Source: Cytobacillus pseudoceanisediminis (GTDB lineage: Bacteria; Bacillota; Bacilli; Bacillales; Cytobacillaceae). Taken from it: a stretch of 64,000 bases of DNA. A program made the position numbers and the translations under genes. Positions 20,290-29,934 of this stretch are shown piece after piece. The stretch lies in the NCBI RefSeq assembly GCF_023516215.1, contig NZ_CP097349.1, forward strand, positions 124,001 to 188,000. The letters run 5' to 3'. The notes under the pieces were generated by a model. The model did not search any database. It was given only the letters and a program-made list of their open reading frames with translations, and was not told the origin of the DNA. Position 1 is the stretch's first letter. Every line of letters starts with the position of its first letter.

Positions 20290-21078
20290 GTGAAGAAAAT
20301 AAAAGTTTGTGTTGTGGATGATAATAGGGAACTGGTCGGGCTTTTAGAGGAATATATATCTTCTCAGGAAGACATGGAAGTTGCCGGTGTGGCACATAAT
20401 GGACAGGATTGCCTCGAAATATTAGAGCATACACAGCCCGACGTTCTTGTATTGGATATCATCATGCCTCACTTGGATGGACTTGCTGTACTCGAAAAAA
20501 TGAGAGATTTAAATTTGAAAACACTCCCTAATGTAATCATGCTCACTGCATTCGGACAGGAGGATGTTACCAAGAAGGCAGTGGATTTGGGAGCCTCATA
20601 CTTTATCCTTAAACCATTTGACATGGACAATTTGGCAAGTCATATACGCCAAGTCAGCGGAAAATCGAATTCATTTCTCCGCAAACCCGCTCAATCTTAC
20701 CGTCCTCAGGGAGAAGCAAAGCCTAAGAACCTGGATGCCAGCATCACCAGCATCATCCATGAAATTGGCGTTCCTGCCCATATTAAAGGATACTTATATC
20801 TCCGTGAAGCCATTTCAATGGTATACAACGATATAGAACTTCTCGGTTCCATTACAAAAGTGCTGTACCCTGATATTGCTAAGAAGTTTAATACTACTGC
20901 AAGCCGTGTGGAGCGTGCAATCCGCCATGCGATTGAAGTTGCGTGGAGCCGCGGTAATATTGATTCCATTTCCTCTCTTTTTGGGTATACAGTCAGCATG
21001 ACAAAAGCAAAGCCAACCAACTCGGAATTCATTGCAATGGTTGCAGATAAGCTGCGTCTGGAGCACAAAGCTTCTTGA
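20290..21078 (+). CDS. spo0A: Sporulation master regulator Spo0A
   Basis: Response regulator that starts sporulation when phosphorylated by the phosphorelay. 262 residues. Receiver domain (about 3-122) with acidic pair D10/D11, phosphorylated Asp56 in VLDIIMP, and conserved Lys in YFILKPF. C-terminal Spo0A domain (about 150-262) with the recognition-helix region [23 protein letters not shown] start at 20290, ribosome site GAGGAAAG. Intact, unlike several neighbours. Single gene with its own promoter and a terminator. Confidence 0.98.
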   Translation: MKKIKVCVVDDNRELVGLLEEYISSQEDMEVAGVAHNGQDCLEILEHTQPDVLVLDIIMPHLDGLAVLEKMRDLNLKTLPNVIMLTAFGQEDVTKKAVDLGASYFILKPFDMDNLASHIRQVSGKSNSFLRKPAQSYRPQGEAKPKNLDASITSIIHEIGVPAHIKGYLYLREAISMVYNDIELLGSITKVLYPDIAKKFNTTASRVERAIRHAIEVAWSRGNIDSISSLFGYTVSMTKAKPTNSEFIAMVADKLRLEHKAS

Positions 21079-21118
21079 AAGGGTAAGGACTTATAACAAA
21101 ATCATTTATTTTTTATGC

Positions 21119-21143
21119 TGCGCTCCTTATGGGGCGTTTTTTT
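21119..21143 (+). terminator. Terminator after spo0A
   Basis: CGCTCC pairs with GGGGCG (one G-T pair) across TTAT, followed by seven T. Confidence 0.7.
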
Positions 21144-21167
21144 ATTGTCCTCAAAATTCAGCGGAAA

Positions 21168-21202
21168 CAAAAAAGTTCAGTTTGAAATTTTTCAAACTGA
21201 AC
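21168..21202 (-). terminator. Terminator of the YycC-like gene (minus strand)
   Basis: Perfect 13-base stem GTTCAGTTTGAAA/TTTCAAACTGAAC with an A-run at its left, read as a T-run on the minus strand. Confidence 0.8.
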
Positions 21203-21210
21203 TTATTAAT

Positions 21211-21351
21211 TTATTTCTTTTCTTCATTCTCAAGCTCCATCATCTTTTGAATCAAAATGTGCTGAGGCATGTGCATGATTTGCTCAAGAGGAAGATTTAG
21301 TTTTTCAGCAAGCTTTAATGCTGTTTCCGGTGATAACTGCAGCGGCTTCAC
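21211..21351 (-). CDS. YycC-like small protein
   Basis: 46-residue protein with a GTG start at 21351, preceded on the minus strand by GGGGGGATAAAAA. It begins with MKPLQLSPETALKLAEKL, then LPLEQIMHMPQHIL and a charged C-terminus. This closely matches the YycC-like family as I remember it. Function unknown. Ends 9 bases before a perfect terminator hairpin, which supports a real gene. It lies just downstream of the YqzF-like gene on the same strand, 19 bases apart, so the two may be cotranscribed. Confidence 0.8.
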   Translation of the reverse strand: MKPLQLSPETALKLAEKLNLPLEQIMHMPQHILIQKMMELENEEKK

Positions 21352-21370
21352 TTTTTATCCCCCCACTAAC

Positions 21371-21607
21371 TTATTTGGTTTTAAATCGTTCCTGAACTTT
21401 GTTTCTCTTTCGATCGCGATAAAGAATAAATCCTGCGATAAAGCCAAGACCTATGATTAAGAAAAGGAAACCTGAAACAAATTGAAGCCATAAATATGGA
21501 AATGGGCTTTGCAGGATGCCAAAGACCATATCTCTCATTAATTTTATCCCATAGACAGCCAATATGCCTGGCAGGAGTAAAATTAATAAAGCAATTAGTC
21601 TAATCAT
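21371..21607 (-). CDS. yqzF: DUF2627 family small membrane protein (YqzF-like)
   Basis: 78 residues, two hydrophobic segments (about 4-20 and 40-64) and a basic tail (YRDRKRNKVQERFKTK). Matches the YqzF/DUF2627 family by sequence pattern and by its place between spo0A and bkdR. Function unknown; probably a membrane protein. RBS on the minus strand: GAAGGGAA before the ATG at 21607. Confidence 0.8.
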   Translation of the reverse strand: MIRLIALLILLLPGILAVYGIKLMRDMVFGILQSPFPYLWLQFVSGFLFLIIGLGFIAGFILYRDRKRNKVQERFKTK

Positions 21608-21761
21608 AAAAAAATTCCCTTCAAATCGAATTACCTATCGAAATCATAAATCATTAAATAAATTTGTCAAGTACCGCTGCTGTGCTAAAATAAATTCATG
21701 AAGAATGTTGCACGGAATAATGTCAAGCGTGCAAGAATTTTCAATGAAAGCAGGTAGAAAA

Positions 21762-23827
21762 ATGCAAACAGTAATGATTGTCGGTGCAGGTAAAGGCGGT
21801 ACGGCCATCCTTAAAATTATAAAGGAAACGGCTGTTCTGGATGTAAAAGCTATGGTGGACATTAATCCGGGTGCTGAAGGACTTCGGATTGCCAAAGAAA
21901 GCGGCATCCCGATTGGCACTGATTGGCGTTATTTTATGGATCAGGATATTGATATCATTATTGAAGTTACCGGAAATGAACAGGTGTTTATCGACATCAG
22001 GGAAGCCAGGAGCAAAAATACGGTCCTGATTCCTGGAAGTGTAGCTTTCTTAATCGCGAAATTACTTGAAGAAAAGGAAGAACTGATTTCAAAATTCAGA
22101 AATGAAACGTATAAGCATGATTTGATTTTTAATTCGACTGATGACGGTATGATTGTAATCAACAACTTTAGTGAGATTACAGTCTTTAATCGAAGTGCGG
22201 AGAGAATGACAGGAATTAAGAGGAAAGACGCTTTAGGGAAAAAATTAATGAAGTCATTACAGACAGCATGCTTCCCAGAGTTATGGCAACAAGGAGAATT
22301 GAAGCGAATCAGGAAATGACTTTGGCAAATGGCCTGAAAATTATTACGACAAGAATACCGATGCTTGGAGAAAATAACGAATTAATGGGTGCGTTTGCTG
22401 TTTTTAAGGATATAACAGAAGTAGTCTCGCTTGCGGAAGAAATTACGAATTTGAAAGAGATACAGACAATGCTTCAGGCGATTATTCAATCAAGTGAAGA
22501 AGCCATTTCTGTGGTTGATGAAAATGGGAAAGGGATTTTGATCAATCCGGCATATTCGAGGCTAACAGGCCTTGAAGAAGAAAAAGTGATCGGGAAGCCT
22601 GCCACAGCTGATATTTCCGAAGGTGAAAGTGTGCATATGAAGGTTCTTCAAACGAGAAGGGCAATGAGAGGTGTGGCCATGAGGGTCGGACCGAAAAGAA
22701 AGGATGTTATTGTAAATGTTGCGCCTGTCATTGTTGATGGAAAGTTAAAAGGAAGTGTGGGAGTTATTCACGACGTATCGGAAATTCAGAATCTGAATCG
22801 TGAATTAAGCCGGGCAAGACAGATTATCCGTACATTGGAAGCGAAATATTCATTCGAGGATATTATTGGATCATCTGAAGAGATGAAGCTTGCAATTGAA
22901 CAGGCAAGACTCGGGGCTAAAACTCCAGCTACCGTTTTGCTAAGAGGAGAGTCAGGGACAGGCAAAGAATTGTTCGCCCACGCTATACATAATGCCAGCG
23001 ACCGAAAATATAACAAGTTTATCAGGGTTAATTGCGCAGCATTATCAGAGTCTCTTCTGGAAAGCGAATTATTCGGTTATGAAGAGGGGGCGTTCTCAGG
23101 AGCAAAAAGAGGCGGCAAACGGGGTTTGTTTGAGGAAGCTGATAAAGGCAGTATCTTTCTGGATGAAATTGGCGAGCTGACAGCTAACACTCAGGCGAAA
23201 CTGCTCAGGGTTCTTCAAGAACATGAAATTACAAGAGTGGGAGGGACCAAGCCCATTTCAATAGATGTTCGAGTTATTGCTGCGACCAATGTGAATTTAG
23301 AAAAAGGAATTGCAGACGGCACTTTCAGGGAAGACTTATACTACAGGCTGAATCGAATGCCTATACATATTCCTTCATTAAGACGCAGAAAGGAGGATAT
23401 TCCTCTTCTATGCAGCAGGCTTATTCAAAAGATCAACCAGGAATATGGACGGAATGTAGAAGGTGTAACAGAACAAGCAGTTAATAAACTAATGGCCTAT
23501 GATTGGCCGGGAAATGTGAGAGAACTTGATAATATCCTCGGCAGAGCCATTATTTTTATGAATTACAACGAAACAGATATAGAGGAAAGGCATATTCCGG
23601 ATTTGATAGGTGCCAATAAGCCGTCTCCAAGTGTTGAAAAAAGTGAAGAAGCACAAACTAAAACATTAACTCAGCTGGTAGAGCAATATGAGGCAAAAAT
23701 GATCAGACAAACACTTCACAAGCTGGATGGAAATAAAACCAAGACTGCTAAATCGCTTGGACTCTCTGTCAGGAATCTTTACTATAAATTGGAGAAATAC
23801 GATATTGCAAAAGATGGCATGCAATAA
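21762..23827 (+). CDS. bkdR: BkdR, sigma-54-dependent activator of the bkd operon, one frame break
   Basis: Enhancer-binding activator for branched-chain amino acid breakdown genes. About 688 residues after repair of a six-A run at 22239-22244 (one A missing). Order: N-terminal dinucleotide-binding-like domain with VGAGKGGTA (about 5-13), two PAS-like regions (about 125-235 and 245-330), AAA+ sigma-54 interaction domain with [11 protein letters not shown] and the loop GAFSGA, and a C-terminal Fis-type helix-turn-helix ([20 protein letters not shown]). ATG at 21762 chosen for RBS spacing. Its target promoter lies directly downstream. Confidence 0.93.
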
Positions 23828-23835
23828 ATTTCACA

Positions 23836-23855
23836 GTGTGCAATTAATTGCGCAC
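23836..23855 (+). promoter_or_regulatory. Candidate BkdR upstream activating site
   Basis: Near-perfect palindrome GTGTGCAATTAATTGCGCAC, one mismatch between the arms, 9 bases after the bkdR stop. Its centre is about 50 bases upstream of the -24 element. No T-run follows, so it is not a terminator. Enhancer sites for sigma-54 activators are usually such inverted repeats; assignment to BkdR is by position. Confidence 0.6.
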
Positions 23856-23868
23856 TTTAACTCAGTGA

Positions 23869-23882
23869 ATAAAGCGTTTTCA
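23869..23882 (+). promoter_or_regulatory. cre-like site before the bkd promoter
   Basis: ATAAAGCGTTTTCA fits 12 of 14 positions of the catabolite-responsive element consensus TGWAANCGNTNWCA. It sits between the BkdR site and the -24 box, where bound CcpA could block activation. Chance matches of this quality are common. Confidence 0.3.
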
Positions 23883-23896
23883 CAGTAATTTTAAGT

Positions 23897-23912
23897 TGGC
23901 ACACTTCTTGCA
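23897..23912 (+). promoter_or_regulatory. Sigma-54 promoter of the bkd operon
   Basis: TGGCACACTTCTTGCA matches the -24/-12 consensus TGGCAC-N5-TTGC exactly. It is the only such site I saw and lies before ptb, the first gene of the operon. Confidence 0.85.
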
Positions 23913-23949
23913 GGTATAATAAACGGATGGACATCAAGAAAAAGGCGCC

Positions 23950-24016
23950 GGTAATTGTCTAGCACAATCAGCCTGCCCCGCGAGGTGCCGTGGGAGGGCG
24001 AGGCGCGCGCTTTTCT
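23950..24016 (+). repeat. Intergenic structured repeat, copy 4 (short)
   Basis: TAATTGTCTAGCACAATCAGC, CTGCCCCGCGAGGTGCCGTG and the end GGGCGAGGCGCGCGCTTTTC belong to the repeat family. It lies in the leader between the sigma-54 promoter and ptb; its right end is about 4 bases before the ptb ribosome site. Confidence 0.65.
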
Positions 24017-24034
24017 AGTAAGGGGGTTGAACAG

Positions 24035-24937
24035 ATGAAATTGGATTCGCTTCTAACGAAAGCAACCCAATATGGTGAGAAAACAGTAGCCGTAGCCGCA
24101 GCGGAAGACGAAGAAGTTCTCGAAGCAGTTGCTGAAGCAATTAAGCTGAACTTAGCAAGCTTTTTATTATTTGGGGATCAAGTAAAAATCCGCGAAATCA
24201 TAAATCGGAACCATAGCGCAGCAGCTGAAAGCCCTAAGCTTGAAATCCTTCATGCAGAATCGCCTGCATATGCTGCAGAATTGGCAGTAAGGGCTGTAAA
24301 AGAGCAGAAAGCCAATGTGCTGATGAAGGGAAATATCCCGACGGCAGGTATTTTAAAAGCTGTCTTAAATAAAGAATTCGGCTTAAGAACAGGAAATGTT
24401 TTATCACATGTGGCGGTATTTGAGGTTCCAGGTTTTGAACGATTTACGATTGTCACTGATGCAGCAATGAATATTGCACCGGACCTCAATCAAAAAGCAC
24501 AAATCCTGAAAAATGCAGTTGAAATTGCAAGGAGCATAGGAATAGAAAAGCCTCTTGCAGCCCCGATTGCTGCAGTAGAGGTTGTTAATCCTGCTATGCA
24601 GGCAACTCTGGATGCCTCAGCATTAACTCTTATGAACCAAAGGGGCCAGATAAAAGATTGTCTTGTCGACGGTCCCCTGGCTTTGGATAATGCAATTTCT
24701 TTTGAAGCGGCTGAACATAAGGGGATCAAAAGTGAAGTTGCCGGACAGGCAGATATTTTATTGGTGCCGACTATAGAAGTTGGGAATACTTTATATAAAT
24801 CACTTGTCTACTTTGCGAAAGCAAAAGTAGGAGCTGTTATCGCAGGTGCCAAAGCGCCGATCGTTCTTACTTCAAGAGCAGATTCGGCAGAAAGCAAGGT
24901 TTATTCCCTTGCTTTAGCGATATGCTCAGCAAAGTAA
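24035..24937 (+). CDS. ptb: Phosphate butyryltransferase
   Basis: Swaps phosphate for CoA on branched-chain acyl-CoA or butyryl-CoA; with Buk this yields ATP and free acid. 300 residues, phosphate acetyl/butyryltransferase fold, with VLMKGNIPTAG and the C-terminal AKAPIVLTSRAD region conserved. The ATG at 24035 follows GGGGGTTGAACAG; an in-frame upstream ATG at 23990 lies inside the repeat. First gene of the bkd operon. Confidence 0.95.
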   Translation: MKLDSLLTKATQYGEKTVAVAAAEDEEVLEAVAEAIKLNLASFLLFGDQVKIREIINRNHSAAAESPKLEILHAESPAYAAELAVRAVKEQKANVLMKGNIPTAGILKAVLNKEFGLRTGNVLSHVAVFEVPGFERFTIVTDAAMNIAPDLNQKAQILKNAVEIARSIGIEKPLAAPIAAVEVVNPAMQATLDASALTLMNQRGQIKDCLVDGPLALDNAISFEAAEHKGIKSEVAGQADILLVPTIEVGNTLYKSLVYFAKAKVGAVIAGAKAPIVLTSRADSAESKVYSLALAICSAK

Positions 24938-25048
24938 TGGGCTCTGAAAGAAAGAAATTAATTCATTCAGTATTTTATAAATCGTAAATTAAATTTTTTT
25001 AACAAAACGAACATATTACTTTTAAAGAATCCGGGGAGGAATTATAAC

Positions 25049-26143
25049 ATGGAAATCTTCAAATACCTAGAAACTTATGATTACGAACAAGTGGTGTTTT
25101 GCCAGGACAAACAATCAGGATTAAAAGCTATTATTGCTATTCATGATACCACTTTAGGCCCAGCACTAGGCGGTACACGCATGTGGACTTATGAATCTGA
25201 AGAAGCTGCTATTGAGGATGCATTGCGTCTTGCACGCGGCATGACATATAAGAATGCAGCAGCTGGTTTAAATCTTGGAGGCGGTAAAACAGTTATTATC
25301 GGCGATCCGCGCAAAGATAAAAACGAAGAAATGTTCCGTGCATTCGGACGCTATATCCAAGGTTTAAATGGACGTTACATTACTGCTGAGGACGTGGGTA
25401 CTACAGTAGCTGATATGGACCTGATTCATGAGGAAACAGACTATGTAACAGGAATTTCACCTGCGTTCGGCTCTTCCGGCAACCCTTCACCAGTTACAGC
25501 TTATGGCGTATACAGAGGTATGAAGGCTGCAGCAAAAGCGGCATTCGGAACTGATTCTCTTGAAGGCAAAACAATTGCTGTTCAAGGAGTTGGAAACGTT
25601 GCGTTCAATCTTTGCCGCCATCTGCATGAAGAAGGTGCACAGCTGATTGTTACGGATATTAATAAAGAAGCAGTTCAGCGTGCAGTTGAAGAGTTCGGTG
25701 CTAAAGCAGTTGAACCAAATGAAATTTATGGAGTTGAATGTGATATTTATGCTCCTTGTGCTTTAGGTGCGACAGTTAATGATGATACAATCCCGCAGCT
25801 GAAAGCAAAAGTAATCGCTGGAGCTGCCAACAACCAGCTTAAAGAAACACGCCACGGTGATTTAATTCATGAGATGGGCATCGTTTATGCTCCTGACTAT
25901 GTAATTAATGCAGGCGGAGTTATTAATGTTGCGGATGAGCTGTACGGATACAACCGTGAACGAGCAATGAAAAAAGTTGAAACTGTATACAATAATATTG
26001 AAAAAGTTATTGAGATTGCTAAAAGGGATGGAATTCCGACATATAAAGCGGCTGACCGCATGGTTGAGGAAAGAATTGAAAGAATGCGTAATTCACGCGG
26101 ACAATTCCTCCAAAATGGCCATCATATTCTAAGCCGCAGATAA
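25049..26143 (+). CDS. bcd: Leucine (branched-chain amino acid) dehydrogenase
   Basis: NAD-dependent oxidative deamination of Leu, Val and Ile to 2-keto acids. 364 residues, family length. Substrate-binding GGGK with Lys80 and catalytic Lys68 in [17 protein letters not shown] are present, then the Rossmann motif [11 protein letters not shown]. Start ATG at 25049 with GGGGAGGA upstream. Feeds substrates to the BkdAA/AB/B complex encoded in the same operon. Confidence 0.97.
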   Translation: MEIFKYLETYDYEQVVFCQDKQSGLKAIIAIHDTTLGPALGGTRMWTYESEEAAIEDALRLARGMTYKNAAAGLNLGGGKTVIIGDPRKDKNEEMFRAFGRYIQGLNGRYITAEDVGTTVADMDLIHEETDYVTGISPAFGSSGNPSPVTAYGVYRGMKAAAKAAFGTDSLEGKTIAVQGVGNVAFNLCRHLHEEGAQLIVTDINKEAVQRAVEEFGAKAVEPNEIYGVECDIYAPCALGATVNDDTIPQLKAKVIAGAANNQLKETRHGDLIHEMGIVYAPDYVINAGGVINVADELYGYNRERAMKKVETVYNNIEKVIEIAKRDGIPTYKAADRMVEERIERMRNSRGQFLQNGHHILSRR

Positions 26144-26172
26144 GCTTTAGGGAGGAGTAACTTTCCTGAAAT

Positions 26173-26206
26173 GCAAAGCGCTGAATGGAATATTCAGCGT
26201 CTTTGC
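26173..26206 (+). terminator. Hairpin between bcd and buk
   Basis: GCAAAGCGCTGAAT pairs with ATTCAGCGTCTTTGC (one bulged T) and is followed only by CCTTTAAAA. Strong stem but weak T-run, so it may be a partial terminator or a transcript-end stabiliser inside the operon. Confidence 0.55.
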
Positions 26207-26306
26207 CTTTAAAAACAGAGTAGAAAAAATTCGGCGGCAGTTAATAGTACCTGAGTAAGAGTATACTTTTACAAGGGAGATTTCCGCTCTTTATGGAGGT
26301 TTAAAC

Positions 26307-27408
26307 GTGCTAGAACAAGAACATCGAATTCTCGTCATCAATCCGGGATCCACTTCAACTAAGATTGGAGTTTTCGATAATGAGATCTCTGTCCTGGAGA
26401 AGACATTGCGCCATGATGCAGATGTCATTAACTCTTATGAAAGTATTATCGATCAATATGAATTCCGAAAGCAGACCATTCTGGAAACATTGGATCACGA
26501 AGGAATCAATATCTCCAAATTAAGTGCAGTGTGCGGCCGCGGGGGCTGCTGCGACCGATTGAAGGAGGCACATATTCAGTTAATGATGCAATGCTAGAGG
26601 ATCTTCGTGCCGGTTTTGCTGGTCAGCATGCTTCAAACCTTGGCGGAATACTGGCATATGAGATTGCTTCTGGTTTAAATATTCCTTCGTTCATTGTCGA
26701 TCCGGTGGTGGTTGATGAATTGGATCCAATTGCCCGAATTTCAGGCTTTTCAATGATAGAAAGAAAAAGTATTTTCCATGCCTTGAATCAGAAAGCTGTT
26801 GCCCGGAGAGTAGCCAAAGAACTTGGCAAAAAGTACGGGGAGCTTAACCTAATCGTTACGCATATGGGCGGAGGTATAACTGTAGGTGCTCATAAAAAAG
26901 GCAGAGTGGTGGATGTTAATAACGGACTTCATGGAGACGGGCCATTCAGTCCGGAACGGGCAGGTACAGTACCTGCCGGTGATTTGGTGGGACTTTGCTA
27001 CTCCGGAAGCTTTTATCGTGAAGAAGTGATGAAAAAGCTTGTTGGACAAGGCGGTCTCGTTGGTTACCTGGGAACAAATGATGCAGTAAAGGTTGAAAAG
27101 ATGATTGAAAGCGGAGATGAGAAAGCAAAGCTTGTCTACTCCGCAATGGCTTATCAGGTGGCTAAGGAAATCGGATCTGCCAGTGCAGTGCTTGGCGGAA
27201 AGGTTGATGCCATCATCCTTACAGGGGTCTTGCCTATGGCAAGGACTTTGTAAACGAAATCAGTGAACGGATTAACTGGATTGCAGATGTCATCGTACAG
27301 CCTGGTGAAAATGAACTGCAGGCACTCGCTGAAGGTGCTCTTCGTGTACTCCGCGGTGAAGAGACTGAAAAAGAATATCCTGGAAAAAAGCTGACAAAGC
27401 AGCGTTGA
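26307..27408 (+). CDS. buk: Butyrate kinase, two frame breaks
   Basis: Makes ATP and butyrate or branched-chain acids from acyl phosphates; partner of Ptb. Acetokinase family: N-terminal phosphate-binding [16 protein letters not shown], later [12 protein letters not shown] and the [10 protein letters not shown] region. G-runs at 26541-26545 and 27224-27227 each seem one base short; with both repaired the sequence reads [19 protein letters not shown] and [15 protein letters not shown], giving 367 residues. GTG start at 26307 after TATGGAGG. The last residues overlap nothing; lpdV follows 18 bases later. Confidence 0.94.
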
Positions 27409-27426
27409 AATAGAAGGGGAAGCAAT

Positions 27427-28848
27427 TTGGCACAGGAATATGATTTGGTGATTTTAGGCGGAGGCACAGGCGGCTATGTAGCTGCCATCCGTGCTTCACA
27501 GCTTGGTTTAAAAACGGCAATCGTTGAAAAAGGAAAACTTGGAGGTACTTGCCTTCATAAAGGCTGTATACCAAGCAAGGCTTTATTAAGAAGTGCTGAA
27601 GTGTTTGCTACCGCAAAGCACAGTGAAGATTTTGGCGTAGTGACAAGTGATGTATCCATCAATTTCAATAAGGTACAGGAAAGAAAAAATAAAATCGTTG
27701 ATCAGCTTCATAAAGGTGTTCAGCACTTGATGAAGCAAGGCAAGATTGATGTATTCGAAGGAACAGGCCGCATACTTGGACCATCTATTTTCTCTCCGAT
27801 GCCAGGCACAATTTCTGTTGAAATGAACAATGGGGACGAAAATGAAATGCTGATCCCTAAAAATGTTATTGTAGCAACTGGATCACGTCCTCGTACTCTG
27901 CCAGGATTGGACATTGATGGACAACTTGTAATGACTTCGGATGAGGCTTTAGCTTTGGAAGAAGTGCCAAGCTCCATTATAATTGTTGGCGGTGGAGTCA
28001 TCGGCATCGAATGGGCATCTATGTTATCAGACTTTGGTGCTGAGGTAACAGTAATCGAATATGCTGACCGCATTATACCTACGGAAGATAAAGAAATTTC
28101 AAAAGAAATGCAGCGCCTTATGAAGAAAAAGGGAGTCAAAATTGTAACAGGAGCAAAAGTGCTTCCTGAAACCCTTCAGAAAGGCGACGGAGTTACGATT
28201 TCAGCTGAAGTGAAAGGATCTCAGCAGGAATTCTCCGCCGAGAAATTGCTTGTTTCAGTGGGGCGTCAGGCAAATACAGAGGGTATTGGCATTGAAAATA
28301 CTGACATTCAGATAGAAAAGGGATTTATTTTAGCAAATGAATACTTCCAGACAAAGGAATCCCATATTTATGCGATTGGTGACGTCATTGGCGGCCTTCA
28401 GCTGGCTCATGTTGCTTCTCATGAAGGAATCGTAGCCGTTGAGCACATTGCCGGCAAGAATCCTTCTCCAATTGACTATAGCCTGGTTTCTAAATGCATT
28501 TACAGTTCACCTGAAGCGGCAAGTGTAGGATTAACAGAGGATGAAGCAAAAGAAAAAGGCCATAATGTCAAAACGGGCAAGTTCTCATTCCGGGCAATCG
28601 GAAAGGCACTGGTATTTGGTGAATCCGACGGTTTTGTGAAAATTGTGGCAGATAAGGATACCGATGATATCCTGGGTGTCCATATGATAGGCCCGCACGT
28701 TACAGACATGATCTCAGAAGCAGGTCTGGCCCGTGTTCTTGATGCAACTCCATGGGAAGTAGCACATACAATCCATCCTCATCCGACGTTATCTGAAGCA
28801 ATCGGTGAAGCTGCCCTTGCAGTTGATGGAAAAGCTATCCACGGATAA
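27427..28848 (+). CDS. lpdV: Branched-chain keto acid dehydrogenase E3, dihydrolipoyl dehydrogenase
   Basis: FAD enzyme that reoxidises the lipoyl groups of BkdB with NAD. 473 residues. FAD motif GGGTGGYVAA (about 11-20), redox cysteines Cys42 and Cys47 in LGGTCLHKGCIPSK, NAD-binding VGGGVIGIEW, and the C-terminal catalytic HPHPTLSEA. TTG start at 27427 after GAAGGGGAAGCAA. Dedicated E3 inside the bkd operon. Confidence 0.95.
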   Translation: MAQEYDLVILGGGTGGYVAAIRASQLGLKTAIVEKGKLGGTCLHKGCIPSKALLRSAEVFATAKHSEDFGVVTSDVSINFNKVQERKNKIVDQLHKGVQHLMKQGKIDVFEGTGRILGPSIFSPMPGTISVEMNNGDENEMLIPKNVIVATGSRPRTLPGLDIDGQLVMTSDEALALEEVPSSIIIVGGGVIGIEWASMLSDFGAEVTVIEYADRIIPTEDKEISKEMQRLMKKKGVKIVTGAKVLPETLQKGDGVTISAEVKGSQQEFSAEKLLVSVGRQANTEGIGIENTDIQIEKGFILANEYFQTKESHIYAIGDVIGGLQLAHVASHEGIVAVEHIAGKNPSPIDYSLVSKCIYSSPEAASVGLTEDEAKEKGHNVKTGKFSFRAIGKALVFGESDGFVKIVADKDTDDILGVHMIGPHVTDMISEAGLARVLDATPWEVAHTIHPHPTLSEAIGEAALAVDGKAIHG

Positions 28849-28927
28849 AGTTCCAATTGAATAAACAGAAAAGTCCAGGCTTCTTTTGGGAGCCCGGTGA
28901 TACATATTAGCTTAGGAGGTTGTATAA

Positions 28928-29923
28928 ATGGCTGAAAACCGACATAAAGATTTAGGTTTAAGTGATGAGAAAGTTCTTGAAATGTATGAGACGATGCTAT
29001 TAGCTCGCCGTATTGATGAGCGTATGTGGCTTTTAAACCGCGCGGGAAAAATCCCTTTCGTTATTTCTTGCCAGGGACAGGAAGCTGCTCAGGTAGGTGC
29101 TGCATTTGCACTTGATCGCGAGAAGGATTATGTCCTGCCATATTATCGCGACATGGGAGTAGTCCTTACGTTCGGCATGACAGCCAAGGAATTAATGCTG
29201 TCAGGGTTTGCTAAAGCCGAAGATCCAAATTCAGGCGGCCGCCAAATGCCAGGACATTTCGGTCAAAAGAAAAACCGAATCGTAACGGGCTCTTCACCTG
29301 TTACTACACAGGTGCCTCATGCTGTTGGAGTTGCTCTTGGCGGAAAGCTGGAAGGAAAAGATCTGGTAACCTTTGTAACTTTTGGTGAAGGTTCTTCAAA
29401 CCAGGGGGACTTCCATGAAGGTGCGAACTTTGCAGGTGTTCATAAGCTCCCTGTTATCTTTATGTGTGAGAATAATAAATATGCAATCTCTGTACCGATT
29501 GAAAAACAGCTTGCTTGCGAAAACGTATCTGACAGAGCTATCGGCTACGGTATGCCAGGTATAACAGTTGATGGAAACGATCCGCTTGAAGTCTATAAAG
29601 CTGTGAAAGAAGCAGCGGACAGAGGCCGCCGCGGAGAAGGGCCGACATTGGTCGAAACCATTTCATACCGTTTAACACCACACTCATCTGATGATGATGA
29701 CCGAAGCTACCGTGCTCCTGATGAAGTGGCTGAAGCGAAAACAAAAGATCCGATTATTACTTTTGGCGCATACCTGAAAGAAAATGGTGTAATGGATGAT
29801 GCGATTGAAAAGGAAATTAATGACCGGATTATGAAATTGGTAAACGAAGCAACTGATTATGCTGAAAACGCTCCATATGCAGAAGCGGAATCTGCTTTAA
29901 AGCATGTCTATGCTGAACAGTAA
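28928..29923 (+). CDS. bkdAA: Branched-chain 2-oxoacid dehydrogenase E1 alpha
   Basis: Thiamine-diphosphate E1 alpha subunit that decarboxylates branched-chain 2-keto acids. 331 residues. Conserved features: SCQGQEAAQVG near the N-terminus, thiamine-binding GEGSSNQGDFHEGANFAG with NNKYAIS, and the phosphorylation-loop-like TISYRLTPHSSDDD. RBS TTAGGAGG, ATG at 28928. Followed 11 bases later by bkdAB. Confidence 0.96.
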   Translation: MAENRHKDLGLSDEKVLEMYETMLLARRIDERMWLLNRAGKIPFVISCQGQEAAQVGAAFALDREKDYVLPYYRDMGVVLTFGMTAKELMLSGFAKAEDPNSGGRQMPGHFGQKKNRIVTGSSPVTTQVPHAVGVALGGKLEGKDLVTFVTFGEGSSNQGDFHEGANFAGVHKLPVIFMCENNKYAISVPIEKQLACENVSDRAIGYGMPGITVDGNDPLEVYKAVKEAADRGRRGEGPTLVETISYRLTPHSSDDDDRSYRAPDEVAEAKTKDPIITFGAYLKENGVMDDAIEKEINDRIMKLVNEATDYAENAPYAEAESALKHVYAEQ

Positions 29924-29934
29924 GGGGAGAGAAT

